From: a virus | IMG/VR virus record: IMGVR_UViG_3300028800_000151 | Location: 1 to 45,000 of that record | Length of the DNA stretch: 45,000 nt | Strand: one strand, 5' to 3' | Shown: piece after piece, positions 23,384 to 31,021 of the stretch | How the letters are laid out: each line of letters starts with the position of its first letter | Position numbering within the stretch: position 1 is the first letter of the stretch | The notes under the pieces: model-generated | What the model saw: the letters and a program-made list of their open reading frames with translations, nothing else | Told to the model about the DNA's origin: nothing | Databases searched by the model: none | Program-made: the position numbers and the translations under genes

Positions 23384-23935
23384 ATGGTTACGAGGAACAT
23401 ACCAGGGCGCGCGATTACTGAGAAGAATCCGCATAAAGGGCCGCCAGATTTAAATGTAGAACAGGCGCGCGCCCTATTGGGTTATGGCACGAAAGAATCG
23501 GTTTACGTCAAGGCGCGTAAAGGGAGTAAAAACGGCGGCTTCGATGCGTATGTCTGGACGCTTAACGAAAACGGCGACGGCTATGCCTGGAAGAAGAAAG
23601 TAGGCTCCGGCTTCGAATCAAGTCAAGTCATGTTTTATAGCCAGGAGTTAAAAGCCTGGAATGAAAAACATCCGGCTATTGATAGGGCCGCTACTGAATA
23701 TACAGAAGAAGAAGCAACGGAAGTTATAGCCCTGGCTGAAAGTCTAAGGGAAGATAAGCCGTATGTATCCAGGGCGCGCGTTTATAACGAACTTTGCGCG
23801 GCTGGCTGGAAGCGTAAACATACAAATTACGCGAAAATGGCGCAAATTCTAAACGACGCGGGCATACCAGGGCGACACGTTGTAAAGACTACCAGGGCAA
23901 ACATACATAGGGGTAGAAAGCAAAAAGCCTCCTAG
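23384..23935 (+). CDS. Hypothetical, possibly DNA-binding protein
   Basis: 183 aa, basic. N-terminal VEQARALLGYGTKESVYVKA recalls a helix-turn-helix start; the C-terminal SRARVYNELCAAGWKRKHTN followed by AKMAQILNDAGIPGR looks like a second helical DNA-binding element. It stands alone between its own promoter and two strong terminators. A regulator is plausible but unproven. Confidence 0.55.
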   Translation: MVTRNIPGRAITEKNPHKGPPDLNVEQARALLGYGTKESVYVKARKGSKNGGFDAYVWTLNENGDGYAWKKKVGSGFESSQVMFYSQELKAWNEKHPAIDRAATEYTEEEATEVIALAESLREDKPYVSRARVYNELCAAGWKRKHTNYAKMAQILNDAGIPGRHVVKTTRANIHRGRKQKAS

Positions 23936-23963
23936 TGTGATATCATATGCATATACAGCTTGA

Positions 23964-24001
23964 CAGAAACCGCGCGACCTGGATAAATCGCGCGGTTTCT
24001 G
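23964..24001. terminator. Terminator-like hairpin
   Basis: CAGAAACCGCGCGA (23964-23977) pairs with TCGCGCGGTTTCTG (23988-24001), 14 base pairs, downstream of the 23384 gene. T-run is weak on both sides, so termination strength is uncertain. Confidence 0.6.
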
Positions 24002-24031
24002 CTATGCTTAGCTAGTGATTAAACGAATAAC

Positions 24032-24072
24032 TAAAAGCGCCCTGGTAAAGACTCCTTACCAGGGCGCTTTTA
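24032..24072. terminator. Bidirectional terminator
   Basis: TAAAAGCGCCCTGGTAA (24032-24048) and TTACCAGGGCGCTTTTA (24056-24072) form a 17-base-pair hairpin with U-rich ends in both directions, between convergent genes at 23384 and 24084. Confidence 0.88.
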
Positions 24073-24083
24073 TAGTTGGCTTT

Positions 24084-25358
24084 TTAAGCCTCTGTAACCA
24101 ATAACCTTTGAGGGAATGACATAACAGGGATGGAAACACAAGTTACGCGCCCATTATGCCGGTCGGCTTCCCTGAAAAGATGCTTGTCAATGTCTCTAAT
24201 CTGGACGTGAGGATTATTACAGCCAGGGCATATACCGTCATTGCGTAGCCAGCCGGTAAACCGTTGCATATTCGCGCGTACGCGGTCGCTATCGCTTCCA
24301 GCTACCAGATTACCGTATACAATCTCTTCCAGCCAGGGCCGCCAGTATTTCATTTGCTGTTTACGTTTCGTAAACATAGCAAACATATTCATGAAACCGC
24401 TATCCCTGGAATCCTTGTTTAATTCCTGGACTTTTGCATACCAGGATGTTAGCGCGCCGCGCGGCGTTTCGTCCAGGTCTACGCCTATATGCTTAAGAAG
24501 CCATACACATTGATACATGATTATAGCCTCTGTCATGGCGGCGCATTTTACGCCGTCGAATAGCTTTTGAACGTAGTCCAGATTTTTAACCACAGTATCT
24601 TCCAGCCCTGGATAGACTAAATCATCACGGCGACCGTCTAAAGCGGCTTGTAAGTGAGTACCGGATAACTCAGCGAACGGAGCGGCTAATTCAATCATTA
24701 CCGGATAGCTCGCCATCTGATAAGATTGTTTTCTCCTGTCCTTACCTTTTTTCGCGCGCCCGACGTAGAAATCCTGGAAGTAGGGAGAGAAGGTGTAAAC
24801 AAGCTTAATCACATCGTTAAGGCTGGAAGAAGCTGCCCACATTTTCTCGGCGGTAGTCGCTGAAACCTGATTCTGCAAACTTAAGAATGTTCTGGATAAC
24901 AGGGCTTTAGAAGGATTCTGTAATTCCTCAAAGCGCAATTTGTAAGAAAGCAAGTTTTCACGGTGGCGCTTGCTTAAACGGAAATAGAAGTAATACCCGT
25001 CTTCGTCCTTCGGTATATCCTTACCGGCTAAATCCGCTTTCATCGCTAAAACGAATTGGGTTAAAGTGTCGACGCGTTGCTGCCCGTCTATAATCCATTC
25101 GCCGTCGCCGCCGTCTAGACGCTTGCATACCAGGATAGCGGGAACATAGCCGCGCAGGCATAGCGTTTTAATAAATTCGTATTTATAACGCTCAGGCCAT
25201 ACGTGTTTATCTCGCTGGAAGTCTGGAATATTTGCGTACTCTCCTAAATTGTCTACCAGGGAATGAACCGGTAAGCGAAAGGGAATCGATTCACCGTCAA
25301 ATTCCTCGGCGTCTTCTGGTATCGAATAAACTTTCCTTTGTCTCGTTTTGTAAGCCAA
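24084..25358 (-). CDS. DUF262-family protein
   Basis: 424 aa. N-terminal IPDFQRDKHVWPERYKYEFI and GEWIIDGQQRVDTLTQFVLA show the DUF262 signature (IP.fQR..vWp..., DGQQR), a ParB/sulfiredoxin-like NTP-using fold also found in GmrSD-type restriction enzymes. I see no DUF1524 HNH nuclease; instead there is a C-terminal CPGCNNPHVQI Cys pair and His-rich tail. It could be an exclusion or counter-defence factor, or a DNA-modification sensor. It is a single-gene unit under a shared-module promoter. Function is inferred only from family. Confidence 0.8.
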   Translation of the reverse strand: MAYKTRQRKVYSIPEDAEEFDGESIPFRLPVHSLVDNLGEYANIPDFQRDKHVWPERYKYEFIKTLCLRGYVPAILVCKRLDGGDGEWIIDGQQRVDTLTQFVLAMKADLAGKDIPKDEDGYYFYFRLSKRHRENLLSYKLRFEELQNPSKALLSRTFLSLQNQVSATTAEKMWAASSSLNDVIKLVYTFSPYFQDFYVGRAKKGKDRRKQSYQMASYPVMIELAAPFAELSGTHLQAALDGRRDDLVYPGLEDTVVKNLDYVQKLFDGVKCAAMTEAIIMYQCVWLLKHIGVDLDETPRGALTSWYAKVQELNKDSRDSGFMNMFAMFTKRKQQMKYWRPWLEEIVYGNLVAGSDSDRVRANMQRFTGWLRNDGICPGCNNPHVQIRDIDKHLFREADRHNGRVTCVSIPVMSFPQRLLVTEA

Positions 25359-25404
25359 TTCTTAACTCCTTTATCTTTCCTTATGGGAACTAATCAACAC
25401 GTAT

Positions 25405-25433
25405 AATATAGCACATGTTACAAAGCTTGTCAA
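25405..25433 (-). promoter_or_regulatory. Shared-module promoter for the DUF262 gene
   Basis: TTGACA (25428-25433), 17-base spacer AGCTTTGTAACATGTGC, TATATT (25405-25410). Same architecture; dyad partly changed. Confidence 0.85.
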
Positions 25434-25711
25434 GTCTTATTCTCAGTTTCGTCTCAGTCCTATCTCAACTTTGAAGATTAAATCAAGATGAAAAGTGAAA
25501 ATGCTTAGAAATAGCCGCGTTTTCTTAACAAGTTCTTAACTTCGTTATGTTCACTTCCAGGCGCTATTATCATCTTTTTATAGTTTCCGGTAAAGGTTTC
25601 TTAACAATTAGTGTTAGTAGTGGATTTAAATTTTACTATATGTTAGTCTAATATCTATGTCTGGCTGTTTAAAGCCGGTAAGATTTTTAGACTAGAAAGA
25701 TTAGAGATTCA
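25434..25711 (+). promoter_or_regulatory. AT-rich control region with 11-base-period direct repeats
   Basis: No ORF. Three copies of TCTCA(G/A) at 25441, 25452 and 25463 (11-base period) and two copies of TTCTTAAC at 25522 and 25533 (11-base period), with a third TTCTTAAC at 25598, before the 25712 gene. Such one-turn direct repeats are typical of OmpR/PhoB-type or similar tandem-binding regulators; no clear -35/-10 pair stands out. Confidence 0.5.
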
Positions 25712-26296
25712 ATGGAGAAAAAGAGACTACGCCCTGGCGCGATATTGCAACGCTGGCGCATTGAAAGCGGGCAAATACCCGCGCTACCTGGACATTATAA
25801 GGCCACTACAACAGAACAACATTACCCAATCGTTACGGGCGAACTTCCAGCCCTGGCGCAATTAGAAAAGCTGGCTAGAAGCGGTAATACACTAGCTGAT
25901 ATAGAAACCGTTGTACTTCCATCTATCCCCCCCCAACTAAAAGAGGCATACATTCGCGTAACCGCGCCTAAACTTCCCTTCCGGCTTTATGAGCATAGCG
26001 CCGATTTTAATACTAGTAGTCTATCGCTCATTTACTCAACTATTATCCTATGCCAGAAATACCAGGGCGCGCTACCTGATTGTATTTACATAGCCAGCCA
26101 AACGCAAGCCGACCTTATAGAGAATTGCCCTAAATATACCGGCGCAGAATGGACAGGAGAATTTTACTTTTCAAGAGGTCGCAAAGAAATAGAAGCGATT
26201 CCCGTATTTCCCGATTCGCTTATGCCTCCATTTTTGAGTCAAGCAATGGATGGAAGTATACCCGCTCATTACGCTATAGCCCTGGTAGAAAATTAA
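25712..26296 (+). CDS. Hypothetical protein upstream of the switch region
   Basis: 194 aa. LRPGAILQRWRIESGQIPAL, a Pro-rich middle (VVLPSIPPQLKEAYIRVTAP), and IYIASQTQADLIENCPKYTG. No recognised family. It has only a weak ribosome site (AGAGATTCA). It is preceded by a repeat-rich control region. Confidence 0.55.
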   Translation: MEKKRLRPGAILQRWRIESGQIPALPGHYKATTTEQHYPIVTGELPALAQLEKLARSGNTLADIETVVLPSIPPQLKEAYIRVTAPKLPFRLYEHSADFNTSSLSLIYSTIILCQKYQGALPDCIYIASQTQADLIENCPKYTGAEWTGEFYFSRGRKEIEAIPVFPDSLMPPFLSQAMDGSIPAHYAIALVEN

Positions 26297-26348
26297 ATAA
26301 AAAACAGGCACTAGAAAGCGCCTGCCCTGGAAAGAAGAGAAATACAGG

Positions 26349-26594
26349 ATGAATCAATCTGAAAGTCTCTACAATGAAGTTAAACGTAGACACATGCGAG
26401 AAATAAACAGAAATTTAAGAATTGCTAAAATGCGCCTGGAATTGGCTGCGGATATGCTAAATTTTCCAGCCAGTGAAAGCGTTTTTAATTCGCCGTCGAA
26501 GCTTATTCTTCCAGGCACTAGCCAGGATGGAAGCCCTAGCTATAGTACGTCGACACGGTTAGTACTTTCGGGCGTAAAACAAGAAATTTTGTAA
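26349..26594 (+). CDS. Hypothetical small protein
   Basis: 81 aa: VKRRHMREINRNLRIAKMRL is a basic helix, followed by a Ser/Thr-rich tail. AGAAATACAGG precedes the ATG. Ends at a bidirectional terminator. Unknown. Confidence 0.55.
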   Translation: MNQSESLYNEVKRRHMREINRNLRIAKMRLELAADMLNFPASESVFNSPSKLILPGTSQDGSPSYSTSTRLVLSGVKQEIL

Positions 26595-26599
26595 CAAAA

Positions 26600-26631
26600 A
26601 ACCAGGGCGACCGATTAAGGCGGCCCTGGTT
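26600..26631. terminator. Bidirectional terminator, CCAGGGC family
   Basis: AACCAGGGC (26600-26608) pairs with GCCCTGGTT (26623-26631); minus side has TTTTTTG, plus side ATTCTTT. Lies between the convergent 26349 gene and the HTH gene. Confidence 0.85.
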
Positions 26632-26637
26632 ATTCTT

Positions 26638-26859
26638 TCAGGCGGCGGCGGCTGGTAGTTGCTTTTTTGCTTGCTTAAAGCGCATTACCTCCGACCGCTT
26701 AAACTTTAAACGCGGCTTTTTCATAATGGTATCTTCCGGCGGTTTTTCTGGCTGTATTTCCTTATTGAATACAAAAAGGTATAGGTATTGTCTTGTAATA
26801 CCCAATATCGCTGCCGTCTCTTCTGAATTAAGTATATCGTCGGCGTTTTCTTCTGGCAT
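26638..26859 (-). CDS. Helix-turn-helix regulator candidate
   Basis: 73 aa from ATG 26859, chosen for the AAGGAGATACC site; an upstream ATG at 26934 would fall within the promoter. ILNSEETAAILGITRQYLYL is a MerR/excisionase-like helix-turn-helix; the rest is basic (KKPRLKFKRSEVMRFKQAKK). It is divergent from the replication operon, with overlapping promoters sharing a palindrome, so it may repress itself and replication. Could alternatively be an excisionase. Confidence 0.72.
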   Translation of the reverse strand: MPEENADDILNSEETAAILGITRQYLYLFVFNKEIQPEKPPEDTIMKKPRLKFKRSEVMRFKQAKKQLPAAAA

Positions 26860-26904
26860 TGCTGGTATCTCCTTATTTGGTTTTAATGCAAATCTGTTAG
26901 GAGA

Positions 26905-26945
26905 ATTATAGCCGACTTGACTTCGATAAGTCAATACATTATTAT
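26905..26945. promoter_or_regulatory. Divergent overlapping promoters around a palindrome
   Basis: The palindrome TTGACTT-CGAT-AAGTCAA (26917-26934) supplies both -35 boxes. Minus: TTGACT (26929-26934), 18 bases, TATAAT (26905-26910), to the HTH gene. Plus: TTGACT (26917-26922), 17 bases, TATTAT (26940-26945), to the replication operon. A protein bound here would block both promoters. Confidence 0.75.
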
Positions 26946-26959
26946 AATATTAAGTTTTT

Positions 26960-27066
26960 AAGTTTTGTTTCTAGCAAAACTTAAGGGCGTCGAAAGGTAG
27001 AAGCTTCGACGCCCTGGCTACAAAAAACAAAAGTTACTCCTATCATACACAACTTTAGATAGGAGT
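26960..27066 (+). promoter_or_regulatory. Hairpin-rich leader of the replication operon
   Basis: Three hairpins lie between the promoter and the first gene: AAGTTTTG/CAAAACTT (26960-26982), AGGGCGTCGAA/TTCGACGCCCT (26984-27015) and ACTCCTAT/ATAGGAGT (27036-27066). None has a clean U-run on the plus strand. They could control elongation or translation. Confidence 0.5.
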
Positions 27067-27088
27067 GTCAAGAAAGAGGCATTTTCGT

Positions 27089-27313
27089 ATGAAGAACGTT
27101 AAGCGCATACACGCCGAATTATATACGCTGGAAGAAGTATTAGACTACGGTATTATAAGAGATGCGATAGAAACACATGAAATAGCACAATTCGGCATTG
27201 TAAGCGACAATATAGAAGAACTTGTAATAGATATTATTATTACTCTTAAGAGTAAACATATAGATGTAACAACGGGCGAACGGCTGGAAGAAGGGAAAAG
27301 CAATGAAAGATAA
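27089..27313 (+). CDS. Hypothetical small acidic protein, first gene of replication operon
   Basis: 74 aa from ATG 27089 (AGAGG site), preferred over GTG 27065. MKNVKRIHAELYTLEEVLDY, HEIAQFGIVSDNIEELVIDI. Acidic, helical. Overlaps the initiator by 11 bases, suggesting coupling. Unknown role. Confidence 0.6.
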   Translation: MKNVKRIHAELYTLEEVLDYGIIRDAIETHEIAQFGIVSDNIEELVIDIIITLKSKHIDVTTGERLEEGKSNER

Positions 27314-28535
27314 AACATTTACTTTTGCTGGATTTGTCGCCGCCGGTACTACTTGGGTACCTGATATAGTTTTCGACGAATTGTTACCTATTTTAAGCGG
27401 CGCGGAGTTAAAAGCCCTTTTATATATCATCCGTCGCACATTGGGATTTAATAAAGATTGTGATTCTATATCGCTATCCCAATTTAAAGACGGTATTACT
27501 ACTAAAGACGGTAAGCAATTAGATAAGGGCTGCGGCGTTAGTGACCGTACAACACTTGTACAAGCTCTTAACAAGCTAGAAGAGTATGGATGTATAAACC
27601 GCGTAAAATCATACACTACTCAGCGCGATAAAGACATAACTCTCTACAGTCTACGCTATGTAGAGGGTAGTAGGGAAATCCTACCACCTAGTAGCGAAAA
27701 CATACTAGAGGGTAGTAGGGAAAACCGACTAGGGGTAGTAGGGAAATCCTACTACGGTAGTAGGGAAAACCGACTAGGGGTAGTAGGGAAATCCTACCTA
27801 CAAGAAACAGTAATACAAAATACAGATTCACAATTAAACAGTAATACAACTAATAAAGCGGCTGTAACCGCCGCTAACCAGACGAGACGCGGTAAAAACA
27901 CAAATAAGAAAAAACTTCTCTCCCTGGAAGCCTTCGACTTAAAGCAAGCCGCTACATCAGAAGTAATCATGCAATTAGGAGATATCTGGCGCGGTTCTAC
28001 GCTACCAGTTTCTAATAGGGCTGATTCAGATTACACAAAAGCAGAAACCGCCGCAGCTACTCTCAGCCAGCGACTAAGAGGAAATAACACGCGCGGCTAT
28101 AGCCTGGAAGAGATAAACGCCGCTTATAAGTTCTTTAAGCGGATAGGGGAGCCTGGACAGGTGATAGCCGAGGATTGGTGGAAAGGTAAAAATGTTGATT
28201 TATGGGTAATTGCAAAAAACATTGACAAGGCTCTGGATAAATTGGGCGCAGCCTCCTATAGCCAGCCCGCGCCCGACCTGGACGAAACGGAAGAAGAAGA
28301 CAAGCAAGTATTAATTTGTACTGACAGAAGAATTAAAGCTATCGACTGTAGAAAGTTCTGGTTTCTTTACGAATGGATAAGCGCCGCCGAGGCTACACAA
28401 AAATATGGAGAGTATAGCGAACTTCCATCAAACTATCGTAACGATATAGCGAATCGCCTGGAATGCCAGCCAGAAGAAGCGGCGCGACTGGCGCAAGAGT
28501 ACCGACAAAATAGCGCGGCCCTGGTTAGTGCTTAA
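27303..28535 (+). CDS. Replication initiator, phage O-like, with internal iterons
   Basis: 410 aa. Residues 1-120 form a winged-helix domain typical of phage O-like initiators: FAAGTTWVPDIVFDELLP in variant form (FVAAGTTWVPDIVFDELLPI), LKALLYIIRRTLGFNKDCDS, ISLSQFKDGITT and a DRTTLVQALNKLEEYGCINR recognition helix. Residues 121-165 are encoded by six DNA repeats (27668-27800), the likely origin, giving the repeated peptide GSRENRLGVVGKSY. The C-terminal part (EEINAAYKFFKRIGEPGQVI) likely contacts the helicase loader. A DnaC-like gene follows, as in lambda O-P. Confidence 0.82.
   Translation: MKDKTFTFAGFVAAGTTWVPDIVFDELLPILSGAELKALLYIIRRTLGFNKDCDSISLSQFKDGITTKDGKQLDKGCGVSDRTTLVQALNKLEEYGCINRVKSYTTQRDKDITLYSLRYVEGSREILPPSSENILEGSRENRLGVVGKSYYGSRENRLGVVGKSYLQETVIQNTDSQLNSNTTNKAAVTAANQTRRGKNTNKKKLLSLEAFDLKQAATSEVIMQLGDIWRGSTLPVSNRADSDYTKAETAAATLSQRLRGNNTRGYSLEEINAAYKFFKRIGEPGQVIAEDWWKGKNVDLWVIAKNIDKALDKLGAASYSQPAPDLDETEEEDKQVLICTDRRIKAIDCRKFWFLYEWISAAEATQKYGEYSELPSNYRNDIANRLECQPEEAARLAQEYRQNSAALVSA
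27665..27800 (+). repeat. Six iterons inside the initiator gene (candidate origin)
   Basis: TAGTAGGGAAA-type units start at 27668, 27689 (degenerate TAGTAGCGA), 27713, 27736, 27758 and 27781, spacing 21-24 bases, i.e. about two helical turns. Each unit is followed by CC(T/G)AC or similar inverted sequence. Location inside the initiator gene is the lambda-O arrangement. Confidence 0.72.
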
Positions 28536-28542
28536 TCAGGGC

Positions 28543-28571
28543 TTGACATAGTTTGTAGCGCGTGATATTAT
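28543..28571 (+). promoter_or_regulatory. Shared-module promoter for the helicase-loader gene
   Basis: TTGACA (28543-28548), 17-base spacer TAGTTTGTAGCGCGTGA, TATTAT (28566-28571). Left half of the dyad intact, right half changed. Confidence 0.85.
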
Positions 28572-28604
28572 GTTAGAAATACAAATTGTTAGGAGATTGA
28601 AACT

Positions 28605-29528
28605 ATGAATCAACCAGAAGAAACCGGCGCGGGCATGAATAAAATTATACCGATTGGGCGTATACCTGGAAGCAAGCAAGCCTTCGGCGCGTATATGCGT
28701 AGCATTAAACCGGCGATAAACAGTGAAACCGGCGAACCGTATACCGTCGACGAGCCAGCCGCTAAACAGTTAAATAATGCTTTCTGGAAGTGTAGAACCT
28801 GTAACCAGATAGTTAACGCGACTGATACACATGGTACAACCGTCGTATTAGATAAAGTTACACTACAGCGAACGAATAAAAGCCAGCCCTGCCCGACCTG
28901 TTCGCCCGCCGTGATAGAAGCCAGAACACGCGCGAAAGTTGACGCAAAAATTAAGCGGCTGGTAGATTCTGGCATTTTTTATAATGCTCAAAATATGCCG
29001 GTCGAATCTACCGGTTATACATTCGCTACCTATCCAAAGCGCGGCGATCAAAAAGCGAAACGAGAGGTTAGAAAATTCGTCGACGGTGAAACCGTAAATA
29101 TGTTCTTAAGCGGCGACGTCGGGCTAGGGAAAAGCGGATTAAGCGCCGCAGCTGCGAATGAACTAACTAGCGCGGGCTTCCAGGTGCTAACTATTAGCAC
29201 GCTGGATTATATCGCCCTGATTAAAGACAATTTTAATAAAGATGAGAGTAACGAGATTGAAGAGATAGTAAAACGGGTAAAATTTCTTTTCCTGGACGAT
29301 TTAGGCGCGGAGGGAGGCTCTAAGTTTAACCTGGAAAAGTTTCAAGAGGTTATCCAGTACCGTTACGACGCTGGATTAAGGACGTGTATCTCTTCAAATT
29401 TTGATTTACCAGGGCTGGCTAACTACTGGATACAAACGGGCGTATCTTTCCAGCCAGGGCGACGAACTGTAGATAGGCTGCGCGGCTGGTATACAGTCGT
29501 CACGTTTACCGGCGCTTCTTTGAGGTAG
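28605..29528 (+). CDS. DnaC-like helicase loader
   Basis: 307 aa. AAA+ ATPase with Walker A GDVGLGKSG (about residues 171-179), Walker B FLFLDDLGAEG (about 229-239) and sensor-like CISSNFD. The N-terminal part has CRTC and CPTC (a zinc site, about residues 63-104) as in phage DnaC/IstB-type loaders. It would load the replicative helicase onto the origin melted by the initiator. Own shared-module promoter, AGGAGATTGAAACT leader. Confidence 0.87.
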   Translation: MNQPEETGAGMNKIIPIGRIPGSKQAFGAYMRSIKPAINSETGEPYTVDEPAAKQLNNAFWKCRTCNQIVNATDTHGTTVVLDKVTLQRTNKSQPCPTCSPAVIEARTRAKVDAKIKRLVDSGIFYNAQNMPVESTGYTFATYPKRGDQKAKREVRKFVDGETVNMFLSGDVGLGKSGLSAAAANELTSAGFQVLTISTLDYIALIKDNFNKDESNEIEEIVKRVKFLFLDDLGAEGGSKFNLEKFQEVIQYRYDAGLRTCISSNFDLPGLANYWIQTGVSFQPGRRTVDRLRGWYTVVTFTGASLR

Positions 29529-29532
29529 ATTT

Positions 29533-29985
29533 ATGTATACGCCTTACACGCTGCCCAAAAACGCGCCACGATGCGTTTTTGAGAACATAGCGCAAAGAAC
29601 AGAACGCAAGGGCGAAAGGAAAGGGTATTACTATATTCGTGAACAGTGTAAACATCTACCAGAAGAAAATAGCCCGTTTTGCGTAGAACACGCGTACGCG
29701 CTGGAAATATTAAAGCTGGCGTGTATTGTAGACTTTCCAGCGATAGCAGTAAACCAGTATCTTTCTATTCTTCCAGGCTTCCAGAATTGGGAAGCATTCG
29801 CCAGCCGTTGTATGCCTGGAAGAGTCAAGGGCATTACTCAAAAATTAATAGCCCTGGCTATTAATTTGGAAGAAGAAAACAAACGGGCATTGAAGAACGC
29901 CGTTACAAATAGCCAGCTACCAATAGGAGATAGGCAAGAAAGCGGCGTAGTAGATTCAGACGGTAAAATGTATGTACCGTTCTAG
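29533..29985 (+). CDS. Hypothetical zinc-motif protein
   Basis: 150 aa. Cys/His motif CVFEN...QCKHLP...FCVEH (residues 14-51) suggests zinc binding. The rest is helical. It follows the loader gene by four bases, so it may be a replication accessory. Unknown family. Confidence 0.65.
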   Translation: MYTPYTLPKNAPRCVFENIAQRTERKGERKGYYYIREQCKHLPEENSPFCVEHAYALEILKLACIVDFPAIAVNQYLSILPGFQNWEAFASRCMPGRVKGITQKLIALAINLEEENKRALKNAVTNSQLPIGDRQESGVVDSDGKMYVPF

Positions 29986-30063
29986 AGACTGTCAGAATCG
30001 CCCGACAATGTGTTAAAATGGCATAGTAGAATTGTTAAGCTTACCTGAAAGGATAGAAACATC

Positions 30064-30633
30064 ATGTATACCTCTAGTATCGATCTCCATATTCAGCCAG
30101 CCGTGAAACCTCTCTTTAACACGGTAGTTTATGAGCGGATAGCGGATATGTACCGTTTACCTCCAATGGAAACTATTTTAGGCGCTATAGCGCGCCCGTC
30201 GGAGTATATCAATTGGGGGGATACCTCGTATAGTAGCCTGGAAGCCTATCACCTGGAAGATATGATAGCGCCGCCGTACGGTAATAAATATGTCTTAGAA
30301 TTTCGTTTCAGGGCGTCCAGGGAAGCGCGAAAAAAAACAAGCTTGTTTATGTCAGTTCAAAACGGTTTAATACTTCAATTGTCAATACAGTTTCCAGGGC
30401 GCGCAGGGCGTACGGCTGGTAGCTACATTATAGCGATTATTAAAAGTGTAGCGCATAATATGCGCTTCCATCCTGGCGCTATAAATCTGGAAATAGAGGG
30501 ATTTTATGAAGTGGATAAGCCAGGATGGATTAGAGAGAAAACACTCTCCGCTTTTGTCTGGCAGCCTGGACTAGATAGATACTTGCATGTAGATGAAAAT
30601 CCTACAAGAGTACGCGATACCAGGGATAGATAA
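30064..30633 (+). CDS. Hypothetical protein
   Basis: 189 aa: MYTSSIDLHIQPAVKPLFNT, YVLEFRFRASREARKKTSLF, AGSYIIAIIKSVAHNMRFHP. Mixed alpha/beta, no motif recognised. GAAAGGATAGAAAC leader. A weak promoter may lie just upstream (TTAAAAT at 30012). Followed by a strong terminator. Confidence 0.6.
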   Translation: MYTSSIDLHIQPAVKPLFNTVVYERIADMYRLPPMETILGAIARPSEYINWGDTSYSSLEAYHLEDMIAPPYGNKYVLEFRFRASREARKKTSLFMSVQNGLILQLSIQFPGRAGRTAGSYIIAIIKSVAHNMRFHPGAINLEIEGFYEVDKPGWIREKTLSAFVWQPGLDRYLHVDENPTRVRDTRDR

Positions 30634-30646
30634 AAAGCCAACGAAT

Positions 30647-30690
30647 AAAAGCCGCCTGGAAGATGCAAGATTCCAGGCGGCTTTTATGTT
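30647..30690. terminator. Bidirectional terminator
   Basis: AAAAGCCGCCTGGAA (30647-30661) and TTCCAGGCGGCTTTT (30671-30685), 15 base pairs with U-rich exits on both strands. Confidence 0.92.
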
Positions 30691-30724
30691 TCCCCCAATG
30701 AGTATAACGCGCGCGCTTCTAGAA

Positions 30725-30777
30725 TACAAAAAAAGCAACTTTAGAGAGACTTAATCACAAAAGTTGCTTTTTTTGTA
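30725..30777. terminator. Bidirectional terminator ending the 30.7-31.0 kb RNA
   Basis: 18-base-pair stem: arms 30725-30742 (TACAAAAAAAGCAACTTT) and 30760-30777, with seven T in each direction. It closes the minus-strand RNA described next. Confidence 0.9.
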
Positions 30778-31015
30778 GTTGATCGATTCCCGCAGAATGG
30801 AAGCTTTCTAATAATAACGGCGCGTTAGCCCGTTAACCTTCTAAACGTCGAAGAATCGATAAAACTAAAACGCTTAAAGCGAATTATGGATACACGCCTA
30901 ACCGCGTTCTAACTCCCTCCCATTTCTGGAAGCCACTGTACAAGAATAGTAAATTTCAATCGCAAAAGCGAATAGCTATTACTTCTAGTATCCTGTAATG
31001 GAGTGTTTCTTGTAC
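30725..31015 (-). ncRNA. Structured non-coding RNA, about 290 nt
   Basis: It has its own promoter (31022-31050) and terminator (30725-30777), and no credible ORF. Visible stems on the minus strand: GTACAAGAA with TTCTTGTAC (9 bp) enclosing TCGC-TTTT-GCGA; CGCTT-TA-AGCG; ATCGATTC (30853-30860) with GAATCGAT (30782-30789), enclosing TAACGG/CCGTTA. I do not recognise 6S, RNase P, tmRNA or another known class. Confidence 0.6.
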
Positions 31016-31021
31016 CTCCAT

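Noticed and set aside
24084-25358. Complete GmrSD-type restriction enzyme
   Set aside because: The second (HNH/DUF1524) domain is not visible, so only the DUF262 family call is supported.
27665-27800. CRISPR array
   Set aside because: Units are contiguous without variable spacers, only six copies, and lie in frame inside the initiator gene.
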